Shown here piece by piece: positions 11,601-25,376 of a stretch of DNA of 64,000 bases. The position numbers and the translations under genes were made by a program. The DNA is from Sycon ciliatum (Eukaryota; Porifera; Calcarea; Leucosolenida; Sycettidae): assembly GCF_964019385.1 (NCBI RefSeq), contig NC_088649.1, positions 11,600,254-11,664,253 on the forward strand. The letters are read 5' to 3'. A model generated the notes under the pieces. It saw only the letters and a list, made by a program, of their open reading frames with translations. It had not been told where the DNA came from and ran no database searches. The stretch's first letter is position 1. Every line of letters begins with the position of its first letter.

Positions 11601-13420
11601 CCGTAGACGAGTTCTTTAGAGAAATGTGGGTCTTTTTCTGGGTGCCCTTGTCTATGTCCAGCTACACAACGAGATGAGGATGGTCATTGTCATTTTCTGA
11701 GCTGCGAACGGGCAGAAAGGTGAGAAAATGTCGGATTTTGACCATTTGTGCTCACCTTTCAATTTCAACGTACCTCTTTACAACATTATCCAGCTGTAAT
11801 GTCAGTAGTCGCATTGGTTTGATTTTTGGTTTGCTTGTAGGGCGCAGGCACCCACATTCAGTGACCCAGAAAATTTGGCACTGCTGTGAATAGTTTAGTC
11901 GCAAAGTGAAGATTCACAGGTAAAAAGCCCCAAACTTGGAGATAGGTTATTAATCAGCTTTCAGCAGCCGTGGGCGAGTTCTTTAGAGAAATGTGGGTCT
12001 TTTTCTGGGTGCCCTTGTCTATGTCCAGCTACACAACGAGATGAGGATGGTCATTGTCATTTTCTGAGCTGCGAACGGGCAGAAAGGTTAGAAAATGTCG
12101 GATTTTGACCATTTGTGCTCACCTTTCAATTTCAACGTACCTTTCTCAAAAATGACCCAGCTGTAATGTCAGTAGTCGCATTGGTTTGATTTTTGGTTTG
12201 CTTGTAGGGCGCAGGCACTCACATGCAGTGACCCAGAAAATTTGGCACTGCTGTGAATAGTTTAGTCGCAAAGTGAAGATTCACGGGTAAAAAGCCCCAA
12301 ACTTGGAAACAGGTTCTTATTCAGCTTTCAGCAGCCGTGGGCGAATTCTTTAACGAAATGTGGATCTTTTTCTGGGTGCCCTTGTCTATGTCCGGCTACA
12401 CAACGAGATGAGGATGGTCATTGTCATTTTCTGAGCTGCGAACGGGCAGAAAGGTGAGAAAATGTCGGATTTTCACCATTTGTGCTCACCTTTCAATTTC
12501 AACGTACCTCTCTGCAACATGATCCAGCTGTAATGTCAGTAGTCGCATTGGTTTGATTTTTGGTTTGCTTGTAGGGCGCAGGCACCCACATTCAGTGACC
12601 CAGAAAATTTGGCACTGCTGTGAATAGTTTAGTCGCAAAGTGAAGATTCACGGGTAAAAAGTCCCAAACTTGGAAACAGGTTATTATTCAGCTTTCAACA
12701 GCCGTGGGCGAATTCTTTAAAGAAATGTGGATCTTTTTCTGGGTGCCCTTGTCTATGTCCAGCTACACAACGAGATGAGGATGGTCATTGTCATTTTCTG
12801 AGCTGCGAACGGGCAGAAAGGGGAGAAAATGTCGGATTTTGACCATTTGTGCTCACCTTTCAATCTCAACGTACCTCTCTATAACATGACCCAGCTGTAA
12901 TGTCAGTAATCGCATTGGTTTGATTTTTGGTTTGCTTGTAGGGCGCAGGCACCCACATTCAATGACCAGTAAAATTGGGCAATGCTGTGAATAGTTTAGT
13001 CGCAAAGTGAAGATTCACGGGTAAAAAGCCCCAAACTTGGAGATAGGTTATTAATCAGCTTTCAGCAGCCGTGGACGAGTTCTTTAGAGAAATGTGGGTC
13101 TTTTTCTGGGTGCCCTTGTCTATGTCTAGCTACACAACGAGATGAGGATGGTCATTGTCATTTTCTGAGCTGCGAACGGGCAGAAAGGTGAGAAAATGTC
13201 GGATTTTGACCATTTGTGCTCACCTTTCAATTTCAACGTACCTCTTTACAACATTATCCAGCTGTAATGTCAGTAGTCGCATTGGTTTGATTTTTGGTTT
13301 GCTTGTAGGGCGCAGGCACCCACATTCAGTGACCCAGAAAATTTTGCACTGCTGTGAATAGTTTAGTCGCAAAGTGAAGATTCACGGGTAAAAAGCCCCA
13401 AACTTGGAGATAGGTTATTA
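8651..13420. repeat. four-monomer higher-order repeat, 1468 bp, three full copies plus one partial
   Basis: Full units start at 8651, 10119 and 11587, and a partial unit starts at 13055. Each unit has four distinguishable monomers in order. Monomer 1 has GTGGACGAG or GTAGACGAG, usually with CACAGGTAAAAAG. Monomer 2 has GGTTAG, TTTCTCAAAAATG and CACTCACATGCAG. Monomer 3 has GTCCGGCTAC, GGATTTTCACCATT and CTCTGCAAC. Monomer 4 has CAACAGCCG, AAAGGGGAG, TCAATCTCAACG and GACCAGTAAAATTGGG. A TTATCC variant replacing TGATCC in monomer 1 removes a stop, giving the same spurious 60-68 codon frame in later copies. The block is copied at an offset of 18071 bp. Confidence 0.93.
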
Positions 13421-15034
13421 ATCAGCTTTCAGCAGCCGTGGGCGATTTCTTTAGAGAAATGTGGGTCTTTTTCTGGATGCCCTTGTCTATGTCCAGCTAC
13501 ACAACGAGATGAGGATGGTCATTGTCATTTTGTGAGCTGCGAACGGGCAGAAAGGTTAGAAAATGTCGGATTTTGACCATTTGTGCTCACCTTTCAATTT
13601 CAACGTACCTTTCTAAAAAATGACCCATCTGTAATGTCAGTAGTCGCATTGGTTTGATTTTTGGTTTGCTTGTAGGGCGCAGGCACGCACATTCAGTGAC
13701 CCAGAAAATTTGGCTCTGCTGTGAATAGTTTAGTCGCAAAGTGAAGGTTCACGGGTAAAAAGCCCGAAACTTGGAAATAGGTTATTAATCAGCTTTCAGC
13801 AGCCGTGGGCGAGTTCTTTAGAGAAATGTGGGTCTTTTTCTGGGTGCCCTTGTCTATGTCCAGCTACACAACGAGATGAGGATGGTCATTGTCATTTTCT
13901 GAGCTGCGAACGGGCATAAAGGTAAGAAAATGTCGGATTTCGACCATTTGTGCTCACCTTTCAATTTCAACGTACCTCTTTACAACATGATCCAGCTGTA
14001 ATGTCAGTAGTCGCATTGGTTTGATTTTTGGTTTGCTTATAGGACGCAGGCACCCACATTCAGTGACCCAGAAAATTTGGCACTGCTGTGAATAGTTTAG
14101 TCGCAAAGTGAAGATTCACGGGTAAAAAGCCCCAAACTTGGAAACAGGTTATTATTCAGCTTTCAGCAGCCGTGGGCGAATTCTTGAAAGAAATGTGGGT
14201 CTTTTTCTGGGTGCCCTTGTCTATGTCCAGCTACACAACGAGATGAGGATGGTCATTGTCATTTTTTGAGCTGCGAACGGGCAGAAAGGTGAGAAAATGT
14301 CGGATTTTGACCATTAATTTTGTGCTCACCTTTCAATTTCAACGTACCTCTCTATAACATGACCCAGCTGTAATGTTATTAATCGCATTGGTTTGATTTT
14401 TGGTTTGCTTGTAGGGCGCAGGCACCCACATTCAGTGACCCAGAAAATTTGGCACTGCTGTGAATAGTTTAGTCGCAAAGTGAAGATTCACGGGTAAAAA
14501 GCCCCAAACTTGGAGATAGGTTATTAATCAGCTTTCAGCAGCCGTGGGCGAGTTCTTTAGAGAAATGTGGGTCTTTTTCTGGATGCCCTTGTCTATGTCC
14601 AGCTACACAACGAGATGAGGATGGTCATTGTCATTTTGTGAGCTGCGAACGGGCAGAAAGGTTAGAAAATGTCGGATTTTGACCATTTGTGCTCACCTTT
14701 CAATTTCAACGTACCTTTCTAAAAAATGACCCATCTGTAATGTCAGTAGTCGCATTGGTTTGATTTTTGGTTTGCTTGTAGGGCGCAGGCACGCACATTC
14801 AGTGACCCAGAAAATTTGGCTCTGCTGTGAATAGTTTAGTCGCAAAGTGAAGATTCACGGGTAAAAAGCCCGAAACTTGGAAATAGGTTATTAATCAGCT
14901 TTCAGCAGCCGTGGGCGAGTTCTTTAGAGAAATGTGGGTCTTTTTCTGGGTGCCCTTGTCTATGCCCAGCTACACAACGAGATGAGGATGGTCATTGTCA
15001 TTTTCTGAGCTGCGAACGGGCAGAAAGGTAAGAA

Positions 15035-18000
15035 AATGTCGGATTTTGACCATTTGTGCTCACCTTTCAATTTCAACGTACCTCTTTACAACATGATCCA
15101 GCTGTAATGTCAGTAGTCGCATTGGTTTGATTTTTGGTTTGCTTGTAGGGCGCAGGCACCCACATTCAGTGACCCAGAAAATTTGGCACTGCTGTGAATA
15201 GTTTAGTCGCAAAGTGAAGATTCACGGGTAAAAAGCCCCAAACTTGGAAATAGGTTATTAATCAGCTTTCAGCAGCCATGGGCGAGTTCTTTAGAGAAAT
15301 GTGGGTATTTTTCTGGGTGCCCTTGTCTATGTCCAGCTACACAACGAGATGAGGATGGTCATTGTCATTTTCTGAGCTGCGAACGGGCATAAAGGTAAGA
15401 AAATGTCGGATTTTGACCATTTGTGCTCACCTTTCAATTTCAACGTACCTCTTTACAACATGATCCAGCTGTAATGTCAGTAGTCGCATTGGTTTGATTT
15501 TTGGTTTGCTTGTAGGGCGCAGGCACCCACATTGAGTGACCCAGAAAATTTGGCACTGCTGTAAATAGTTTAGTCGCAAAGTGAAGATTCACGGGTAAAA
15601 AGCCCCAAACTTGGAGATAGGTCATTAATCAGCTTTCAATAGCCGTGGGCGAGTTCTTTAGAGAAATGTGGGTCTTTTTCTCGGTGCCCTTGTCTATGTC
15701 CAGCTACACAACGAGATGAGGATGGTCATTGTCATTTTCTGAGCTGCGAACGGGCAGAAAGGTGAGAAAATGTCGGATTTTGACCATTTGTGCTCACCTT
15801 TCAATTTCAACGTACCTTTCTAAAAAATGACCCAGCTGTAATGTCAGTAGTCGCATTGGTTTGATTTTTGGTTTGCTTGTAGGGCGCAGGCACGCACATT
15901 CAGTGACCCAGAAAATTTGGCTCTGCTGTGAATAGTTTAGTCGCAAAGTGAAGATTCACGGGTAAAAAGCCCGAAACTTGGAAATAGGTTATTAATCAGC
16001 TTTCAGCAGCCGTGGGCGAGTTCTTTAGAGAAATGTGGGTCTTTTTCTGGGTGCCCTTGTCTATGTCCAGCTAGACAACGAGATGAGGATGGTCATTTTC
16101 ATTTTCTGAGCTGCGAACGGGCAGAAAGGTAAGAAAATGTCGGATTTTGACCATTTGTGCTCACCTTTCAATTTCAACGTACCTCTTTACAACATGATCC
16201 ACCTGTAATGTCAGTTGTCGCATTGGTTTGATTTTTGGTTTGCTTGTAGGGCGCAGGCACCCACATTCAGTGACCCAGAAAATTTGGCACTGCTGTGAAT
16301 AGTTTAGTCGCGAAGTGAAGATTCACGGGTAAAAAGCCCCAAACTTGGAGATAGGTTATTAATCAGCTTTCAGCAGCCGTGGGCGAGTTCTTTAGAGAAA
16401 TGTGGGTGTTTTTCTGGGTGCCCTTGTCTATGTCCAGCTACACAACGAGATGAGGATGGTCATTTTCATTTTGTGAGCTGCGAACGGGCAGAAAGGTGAG
16501 AAAATGTCGGATTTTGACCATTTGTGCTCACCTTTCAATTTCAACGTACCTTTCTCCAACATGATCCAGCTGTAATGTCAGTAGTCGCATTGGTTTGATT
16601 TTTGGTTTGCTTGTAGGGCGCAGGCACCCACATTCAGTGACCCAGAAAATTTGGCAATGCTGTGAATAGTTTAGTCGCAAAGCGAAGATTCACGGGTAAA
16701 AAGCCCCAAACTTGGAAACAGGTTATTATTCAGCTTTCAGCAGCCGTGGGCGAATTCTTGAAAGAAATGTCGGTCTTTTTCTGGGTGCCCTTGTCTATGT
16801 CCAGCTACACAACAGAATGAGGGTGGTCATTGTCATTTTTTGAGCTGCGAACGGGCAGAAAGGTGAGAAAATGTCGGATTTTGACCATTAATTTTGTGCT
16901 CACCTTTCAATTTCAACGTACCTCTCTATAACATGACCCAGCTGTAATGTTAGTAATCGCATTGGTTTTATTTTTGGTTTGCTTGTAGGGCGCAGGCACC
17001 CACATTCAGTGACCCAGAAAATTTGGCACTGCTGTGAATAGTTTAGTCGCAAAGTGAAGATTCACGGGTAAAAAGCCCCAAACTTGGAAACAGGTTATTA
17101 TTCAGCTTTCACCAGCCGTGGGCGAATTCTTTAAAGAAATGTGGATCTTTTTCTGGGTGCCCTTGTCTATGTCCAGCTACACAACGAGATGAGGATGGTC
17201 ATTGTCATTTTGTGAGCTGCGAACGGGCAGAAAGGTGAGAAAATGTCGGATTTTGACCATTTGTGCTCACCTTTCAATTTCAACGTACCTCTCTATAACA
17301 TGACCCAGCTGTAATGTCAGTAATCCCATGGGTTTGATTTTTGGTTTGCTTGTAGGGCGCAGGCACCCACATTTAGTGACCAGTAAAATTGGGCAATGCT
17401 GTGAATAGTTTAGTCGCAAAGTGAAGATTCACGGGTAAAAAGCCCCAAACTTGGAGATAGGTTATTAATCAACTTTCAGCAGCCGTGGACGAGTTCTTTA
17501 GAGAAATGTGGGTCTTTTTCTGCGTGCCCTTGTCTATGTCCAGCTACACAACAAGATGAGGATGGTCATTGTCATTTTCTGAGCTGCGAACGGGCAGAAA
17601 GGTAAGAAAATGTCGGATTTTGACCATTTGTGCTCACCTTTCAATTTCAACGTACCTCTTTACAACATGATCCAGCTGTAATGTCAGTAATCGCATTGGT
17701 TTGATTTTTGGTTTGCTTGTAGGGCGCAGGCACCTACATTCAGTGACCCAGAAAATTTGGCACTCCTGTGAATAGTTTAGTCGCAAAGTGAAGATTCACG
17801 GGTAAAAAGCCCCAAACTTGGAGATAGGTTATTAATCAGCTTTCAGCAGCCGTGGGCGAGTTCTTGAGAGAAATGTGGGTCTTTTTCTGGATGCCCTTGT
17901 CTATGTCCAGCCACACAACGAGATGAGGATGGTCATTGTCATTTTCTGAGCTGCGAACGGGCATAAAGGTAAGAAAATGTCGGATTTTGACCATTTGTGC

Positions 18001-20900
18001 TCACCTTTCAATTTCAACGTACCTCTTTACAACATGATCCAGCTGTAATGTCAGTAGTCGCATTGGTTTGATTTTTGGTTTGCTTGTAGGGCGCAGGCAC
18101 CCACATTCAGTGACCCAGAAAATTTGGCACTGCTGTGAATAGTTTAGTCGCAAAGTGAAGATTCACGGGTAAAAAGCCCCAAACTTGGAAATAGGTTATT
18201 AATCAGCTTTCAGCAGCCATGGGCGAGTTCTTTAGAGAAATGTGGGTATTTTTCTGGGTGCCCTTGTCTATGTCCAGCTACACAACGAGATGAGGATGGT
18301 CATTGTCATTTTCTGAGCTGCGAACGGGCATAAAGGTAAGAAAATGTCGGATTTTGACCATTTGTGCTCACCTTTCAATTTCAACGTACCTCTTTACAAC
18401 ATGATCCAGCTGTAATGTCAGTAGTCGCATTGGTTTGATTTTTGGTTTGCTTGTAGGGCGCAGGCACCCACATTGAGTGACCCAGAAAATTTGGCACTGC
18501 TGTAAATAGTTTAGTCGCAAAGTGAAGATTCACGGGTAAAAAGCCCCAAACTTGGAGATAGGTCATTAATCAGCTTTCAATAGCCGTGGGCGAGTTCTTT
18601 AGAGAAATGTGGGTCTTTTTCTCGGTGCCCTTGTCTATGTCCAGCTACACAACGAGATGAGGATGGTCATTGTCATTTTCTGAGCTGCGAACGGGCAGAA
18701 AGGTGAGAAAATGTCGGATTTTGACCATTTGTGCTCACCTTTCAATTTCAACGTACCTTTCTAAAAAATGACCCAGCTGTAATGTCAGTAGTCGCATTGG
18801 TTTGATTTTTGGTTTGCTTGTAGGGCGCAGGCACGCACATTCAGTGACCCAGAAAATTTGGCTCTGCTGTGAATAGTTTAGTCGCAAAGTGAAGATTCAC
18901 GGGTAAAAAGCCCGAAACTTGGAAATAGGTTATTAATCAGCTTTCAGCAGCCGTGGGCGAGTTCTTTAGAGAAATGTGGGTCTTTTTCTGGGTGCCCTTG
19001 TCTATGTCCAGCTAGACAACGAGATGAGGATGGTCATTGTCATTTTCTGAGCTGCGAACGGGCAGAAAGGTAAGAAAATGTCGGATTTTGACCATTTGTG
19101 CTCACCTTTCAATTTCAACGTACCTCTTTACAACATGATCCACCTGTAATGTCAGTTGTCGCATTGGTTTGATTTTTGGTTTGCTTGTAGGGCGCAGGCA
19201 CCCACATTCAGTGACCCAGAAAATTTGGCACTGCTGTGAATAGTTTAGTCGCGAAGTGAAGATTCACGGGTAAAAAGCCCCAAACTTGGAGATAGGTTAT
19301 TAATCAGCTTTCAGCAGCCGTGGGCGAGTTCTTTAGAGAAATGTGGGTGTTTTTCTGGGTGCCCTTGTCTATGTCCAGCTACACAACGAGATGAGGATGG
19401 TCATTTTCATTTTGTGAGCTGCGAACGGGCAGAAAGGTGAGAAAATGTCGGATTTTGACCATTTGTGCTCACCTTTCAATTTCAACGTACCTTTCTCCAA
19501 CATGATCCAGCTGTAATGTCAGTAGTCGCATTGGTTTGATTTTTGGTTTGCTTGTAGGGCGCAGGCACCCACATTCAGTGACCCAGAAAATTTGGCAATG
19601 CTGTGAATAGTTTAGTCGCAAAGCGAAGATTCACGGGTAAAAAGCCCCAAACTTGGAAACAGGTTATTATTCAGCTTTCAGCAGCCGTGGGCGAATTCTT
19701 GAAAGAAATGTCGGTCTTTTTCTGGGTGCCCTTGTCTATGTCCAGCTACACAACAGAATGAGGGTGGTCATTGTCATTTTTTGAGCTGCGAACGGGCAGA
19801 AAGGTGAGAAAATGTCGGATTTTGACCATTAATTTTGTGCTCACCTTTCAATTTCAACGTACCTCTCTATAACATGACCCAGCTGTAATGTTAGTAATCG
19901 CATTGGTTTTATTTTTGGTTTGCTTGTAGGGCGCAGGCACCCACATTCAGTGACCCAGAAAATTTGGCACTGCTGTGAATAGTTTAGTCGCAAAGTGAAG
20001 ATTCACGGGTAAAAAGCCCCAAACTTGGAAACAGGTTATTATTCAGCTTTCACCAGCCGTGGGCGAATTCTTTAAAGAAATGTGTATCTTTTTCTGGGTG
20101 CCCTTGTCTATGTCCAGCTACACAACGAGATGAGGATGGTCATTGTCATTTTGTGAGCTGCGAACGGGCAGAAAGGTGAGAAAATGTCGGATTTTGACCA
20201 TTTGTGCTCACCTTTCAATTTCAACGTACCTCTCTATAACATGACCCAGCTGTAATGTCAGTAATCCCATGGGTTTGATTTTTGGTTTGCTTGTAGGGCG
20301 CAGGCACCCACATTTAGTGACCAGTAAAATTGGGCAATGCTGTGAATAGTTTAGTCGCAAAGTGAAGATTCACGGGTAAAAAGCCCCAAACTTGGAGATA
20401 GGTTATTAATCAACTTTCAGCAGCCGTGGACGAGTTCTTTAGAGAAATGTGGGTCTTTTTCTGCGTGCCCTTGTCTATGTCCAGCTACACAACAAGATGA
20501 GGATGGTCATTGTCATTTTCTGAGCTGCGAACGGGCAGAAAGGTAAGAAAATGTCGGATTTTGACCATTTGTGCTCACCTTTCAATTTCAACGTACCTCT
20601 TTACAACATGATCCAGCTGTAATGTCAGTAATCGCATTGGTTTGATTTTTGGTTTGCTTGTAGGGCGCAGGCACCTACATTCAGTGACCCAGAAAATTTG
20701 GCACTCCTGTGAATAGTTTAGTCGCAAAGTGAAGATTCACGGGTAAAAAGCCCCAAACTTGGAGATAGGTTATTAATCAGCTTTCAGCAGCCGTGGGCGA
20801 GTTCTTGAGAGAAATGTGGGTCTTTTTCTGGATGCCCTTGTCTATGTCCAGCCACACAACGAGATGAGGATGGTCATTGTCATTTTCTGAGCTGCGAACG
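15035..20900. repeat. eight-monomer higher-order repeat, 2941 bp, two tandem copies
   Basis: Two consecutive units of 2941 bp, roughly 15035-17975 and 17976-20900; edges are approximate. Diagnostic variants repeat at this spacing: AGCAGCCATGGGCGAG at 15276 and 18217, the rare CACATTGAGTGACC with GCTGTAAATAG, GTCCAGCTAGACAAC, GGTGTTTTTCTGGG and the 5-bp-longer CCATTAATTTTGTGC. The length is 8 x 367 + 5, accounted for by that one longer monomer. Small differences separate the copies (GTGGATC versus GTGTATC in a late monomer). Confidence 0.88.
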
Positions 20901-23900
20901 GGCAGAAAGGTTAGAAAATGTCGGATTTTGACCATTTGTGCTCACCTTTCAATTTCAACGTACCTCTCTACAACATGATCCAGCTGTAATGTCAGTAGTC
21001 GCATTGGTTTAATTTTTGGTTTGCTTGTAGGGCGCAGGCACCCACATTCAGTGACCCAGAAAATTTGGCACTGCTGTGAATAGTTTAGTCGCAAAGTGAA
21101 GATTCACGGGTAAAAAGCCCCAAACTTGGAAACAGGTTATTATTCAGCTTTCAGCAGCCGTGGGCGAATTCTTTAAAGAAATGTGGGTCTTTTTCTGGGT
21201 GCCCTTGTCTATGTCCAGCTACACAACGAGATGAGGATGGTCATTGTCATTTTCTGAGCTGCGAATGGGCAGAAAGGTAAGAAAATGTCGGATTTTGACC
21301 ATTTGTGCTCACCTTTCAATTTCATCGTACCTCTCTACAACATGATCCAGCTGTAATGTCAGTAATCGCATTGGTTTGATTTTTGGTTTGCTTGTAGGGC
21401 GCAGGCACCTACATTCAGTGACCCAGAAAATTTGGCACTCCTGTGAATAGTTTAGTCGCAAAGTGAAGATTCACGGGTAAAAAGCCCCAAACTTGGAGAT
21501 AGGTTATTAATCAGCTTTCAGCAGCCGTGGGCGAGTTCTTGAGAGAAATGTGGGTCTTTTTCTGGATGCCCTTGTCTATGTCCAGCCACACAACGAGATG
21601 AGGATGGTCATTGTCATTTTCTGAGCTGCGAACGGGCATAAAGGTTAGAAAATGTCGGATTTTGACCATTTGTGCTCACCTTTCAATTTCAACGTACCTT
21701 TCTAAAAAATGACCCAGCTGTAATGTCAGTAGTCGCATTGGTTTGATTTTTGGTTTGCTTGTAGGGCGCAGGCACCCACATTCAGTCACCCAGAAAACTT
21801 GGCACTGCTGTGAATAGTTTAGTCGCAAAGTGAAGATTCACGGGTAAAAAGCCCCAAACTTGGAAACAGGTTCTTATTCAGCTTTCAGCAGCCGTGGGCG
21901 AAGTCTTTAAAGAAATGTGGATCTTTTTCTGGGTGCCCTTGTCTATGTCCAGCTACACAACGAGATGAGGATGGTCATTGTCATTTTCTGAGCTGCGAAC
22001 GGGCAGAAAGGTTAGAAAATGTCGGATTTTGACCATTTGTGCTCACCTTTCAATTTCAACGTACCTCTCTACAACATGATCCAGCTGTAATGTCAGTAGT
22101 CGCATTGGTTTAATTTTTGGTTTGCTTGTAGGGCGCAGGCACCCACATTCAGTGACCCAGAAAATTTGGCACTGCTGTGAATAGTTTAGTCGCAAAGTGA
22201 AGATTCACGGGTAAAAAGCCCCAAACTGGGAAACAGGTTATTATTCAGCTTTCAGCAGCCGTGGGCGAATTCTTTAAAGAAATGTGGGTCTTTTTCTGGG
22301 TGCCCTTGTCTATGTCCAGCTACACAACGAGATGAGGATGGTCATTGTCATTTTCTGAGCTGCGAATGGGCAGAAAGGTAAGAAAATGTCGGATTTTGAC
22401 CATTTGTGCTCACCTTTCAATTTCAACGTACCTCTCTACAACATGATCCAGCTGTAATGTCAGTAATCGCATTGGTTTGATTTTTGGTTTGCTTGTAGGG
22501 CGCAGGCACCTACATTCAGTGACCCAGAAAATTTGGCACTCCTGTGAATAGTTTAGTCGCAAAGTGAAGATTCACGGGTAAAAAGCCCCAAACTTGGAGA
22601 TAGGTTATTAATCAGCTTTCAGCAGCCGTGGGCGAGTTCTTGAGAGAAATGTCGGTCTTTTTCTGGATGCCCTTGTCTATGTCCAGCCACACAACGAGAT
22701 GAGGATGGTTATTGTCATTTTCTGAGCTGCGAACGGGCATAAAGGTTAGAAAATGTCGGATTTTGACCATTTGTGCTCACCTTTCAATTTCAACGTACCT
22801 TTCTAAAAAATGACCCAGCTGTAATGTCAGTAGTCGCATTGGTTTGATTTTTGGTTTGCTTGTAGGGCGCAGGCACCCACATTCAGTCACCCAGAAAACT
22901 TGGCACTGCTGTGAATAGTTTAGTCGCAAAGTGAAGATTCACGGGTAAAAAGCCCCAAACTTGGAAACGGGTTATTATTCAGCTTTCAGCAGTCGTGGGC
23001 GAAGTCTTTAAAGAAATGTGGATCTTTTTCTGGGTGCCCTTGTCTATGTCCAGCTACACAACGAGATGAGGATGGTCATTGTCATTTTCTGAGCTGCGAA
23101 CGGGCAGAAAGGTGAGAAAATGTCGGATTTTGACCATTTGTGCTCACCTTTCAATTTCAACGTACCTCTCTATAACATGACCCAGCTGTAATGTCAGTAA
23201 TCGCATTGGTTTGATTTTTGGTTTGCTTGTAGGGCGCAGGCACCCACATTCAGTGACCAGTAAAATTGGGCAATGCTGTGAATAGTTTAGTCGCAAAGTG
23301 AAGATTCACGGGTAAAAAGCCCCAAACTTGGAGATAGGTTATTAATCAGCTTTCAGCAGCCGTGGACGAGTTCTTTAGAGAAATGTGGGTCTTTTTCTGG
23401 GTGCCCTTGTCTATGTCCAGCTACACAACGAGATGAGGATGGTCATTGTCATTTTGTGAGCTGCGAACGGGCAGAAAGGTTAGAAAATGTCGGATTTTGA
23501 CCATTTGTGCTCACCTTTCAATTTCAACGTACCTTTCTAAAAAATGACCCAGCTGTAATGTCAGTAGTCGCATTGGTTTGATTTTTGGTATGCTTGTAGG
23601 GCGCAGGCACCCACATTCAGTGACCCAGAAAATTTGGCACTGCTGTGAATAGTTTAGTCGCAAAGTGAAGATTCACGGGTAAAAAGCCCCAAACTTGGAG
23701 ATAGGTTATTAATCAGCTTTCAGCAGCCGTGGGCGAGTTCTTTAGAGAAATGTGGGTCTTTTTCTGGGTTCCCTTGTCTATGTCCAGCTACACAACGAGA
23801 TGAGGATGGTCATTGTCATTTTCTGAGCTGCGAACGGGCAGAAAGGTGAGAAAATGTCGGATTTTGACCATTTGTGCTCACCTTTCAATTTAAACGTACC

Positions 23901-24676
23901 TCTCTAAAACATGACCCAGCTGTAATGTCAGTAATCGCATTGGTTTGATTTTTGGTTTGCTTGTAGGGCGCAGGCACTCACATGCAGTGACCCAGGAAAT
24001 TTGGCACTGCTGTGAATAGTTTAGTCGCAAAGTGAAGATTCACGGGTAAAAAGCCCCAAACTTGGAAACAGGTTATTATTCAGCTTTCAGCAGCCGTGGG
24101 CGAATTCTTTAACGAAATGTGGATCTTTTTCTGGGTGCCCTTGTCTATGTCCAGCTACACAACGAGATGAGGATGGTCATTGTCATTTTCTGAGCTGCGA
24201 ACGGGCAGAAAGGTGAGAAAATGTCGGATTTTGACCATTTGTGCTCACCTTTCAATTTCAACGTACCTCTCTGCAACATGATCCAGCTGTAATGTCAGTA
24301 GTCGCATTGGTTTGATTTTTGGTTTGCTTGTAGGGCGCAGGCACCCACATTCAGTGACCCAGAAAATTTGGCACTGCTGTGAATAGTTTAGTCGCAAAGT
24401 GAAGATTCACGGGTAAAAAGCCCCAAACTTGGAAACAGGTTATTATTCAGCTTTCACCAGCCGTGGGCGAATTCTTTAAAGAAATGTGTATCTTTTTCTG
24501 GATGCCCTTGTCTATGTCCAGCTACACAACGAGATGAGGATGGTCATTGTCATTTTGTGAGCTGCGAACGGGCAGAAAGGTGAGAAAATGTCGGATTTTG
24601 ACCATTTGTGCTCACCTTTCAATTTCAACGTACCTCTCTATAACATGACCCAGCTGTAATGTCAGTAATCCCATTG

Positions 24677-24705
24677 GTTTGATTTTTTTTAAAATTTTGC
24701 ACTGC
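24677..24705. other. 39-bp net deletion in a satellite monomer
   Basis: At 24677 the monomer reads GGTTTGA, then eight T, then AAAATTTTGC. The matching monomers at about 7907 and 25977 have GATTTTTGG and continue through GGCGCAGGCACCCACATTC before AAAATTTTGC. Forty-two bases are replaced by three T, a net loss of 39 bp. The offset to block 1 drops from 16770 to 16731 across this point, which confirms the size. Confidence 0.9.
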
Positions 24706-24774
24706 TGTGAATAGTTTAGTCGCAAAGTGAAGATTCACGGGTAAAAAGCCCCAAACTTGGAGATAGGTTATTAA

Positions 24775-25376
24775 CCCTTTAAGAGCCACAGGAAAATTTC
24801 AGAATTCTGCATTTTTTCGTGTTCCTTGGATCATAGCTTCAGTTCTACTCACTCAATCTTCACAATCTCGGGCTTCCTGGAAAGGTCTCCGCGAGAGGAA
24901 GAGAATGAGGTCGATCATGATAGCCAGCACACCGTCTATCCAGCGCTAAATCGCAGCGACAGTACGAAAATGCCCCAAATGCGTCCAATTGCGTCCCGCT
25001 CCAGATATTTCATTTTACTCGATCGTGGAGTTCCAATTTTTTTCGCTGTGTACTCTTGACAATATCAACAGTGAAACCCGTGCAAATTCGAGTAAACCAG
25101 CGTGACGAAAAGTCTCAAAATTCTCAATACTAAAGTCGCACTGCGCGCTTTTGAAATTGCCGCGATCGCGGCTCAACTTACGAGTGATTTATCTCAGAAA
25201 CCGTTGCTCGCAGCGCTTCGCGGATTGTTTCTCCCGACAGGTGAGAGTTTTCTCTTCGCCCTGGATATTTCGATCACTGGATTTGAGCGAGATTGGACTG
25301 AGTTACGATCTTTTGAAGTTCTGAATTTGAATGCGTCGTTTACGACGCATTCAAGTATGGGGCGGCTCTTAAAGGG
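24775..25376. mobile_element. piggyBac-type non-autonomous element, copy 2
   Basis: Same element as at 8044-8646, 602 bp: one A is missing in the run of A before TGCCCCAAATGCG (near 24965-24970). TTAA flanks at 24771-24774 and 25377-25380; the 13-bp CCCTTTAAGAGCC terminal inverted repeat is intact at both ends. It sits at the same base of the monomer as copies 1 and 3, indicating spread by array duplication rather than fresh transposition. Confidence 0.87.

Larger units (their letters stand above)
13421..24774. repeat. 367-bp satellite array, block 2 (re-use of block 1)
   Basis: Continuous 367-bp monomers that largely repeat block 1: for example 877 corresponds to 15440 (offset 14563) and to 18381 (offset 17504), and 7691 corresponds to 24461 (offset 16770). 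The changing offsets are whole-monomer multiples and show loss or gain of single monomers between the copies. No gene seen. The last monomer before the second piggyBac-type element carries a 39-bp net deletion near 24690. Confidence 0.95.
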
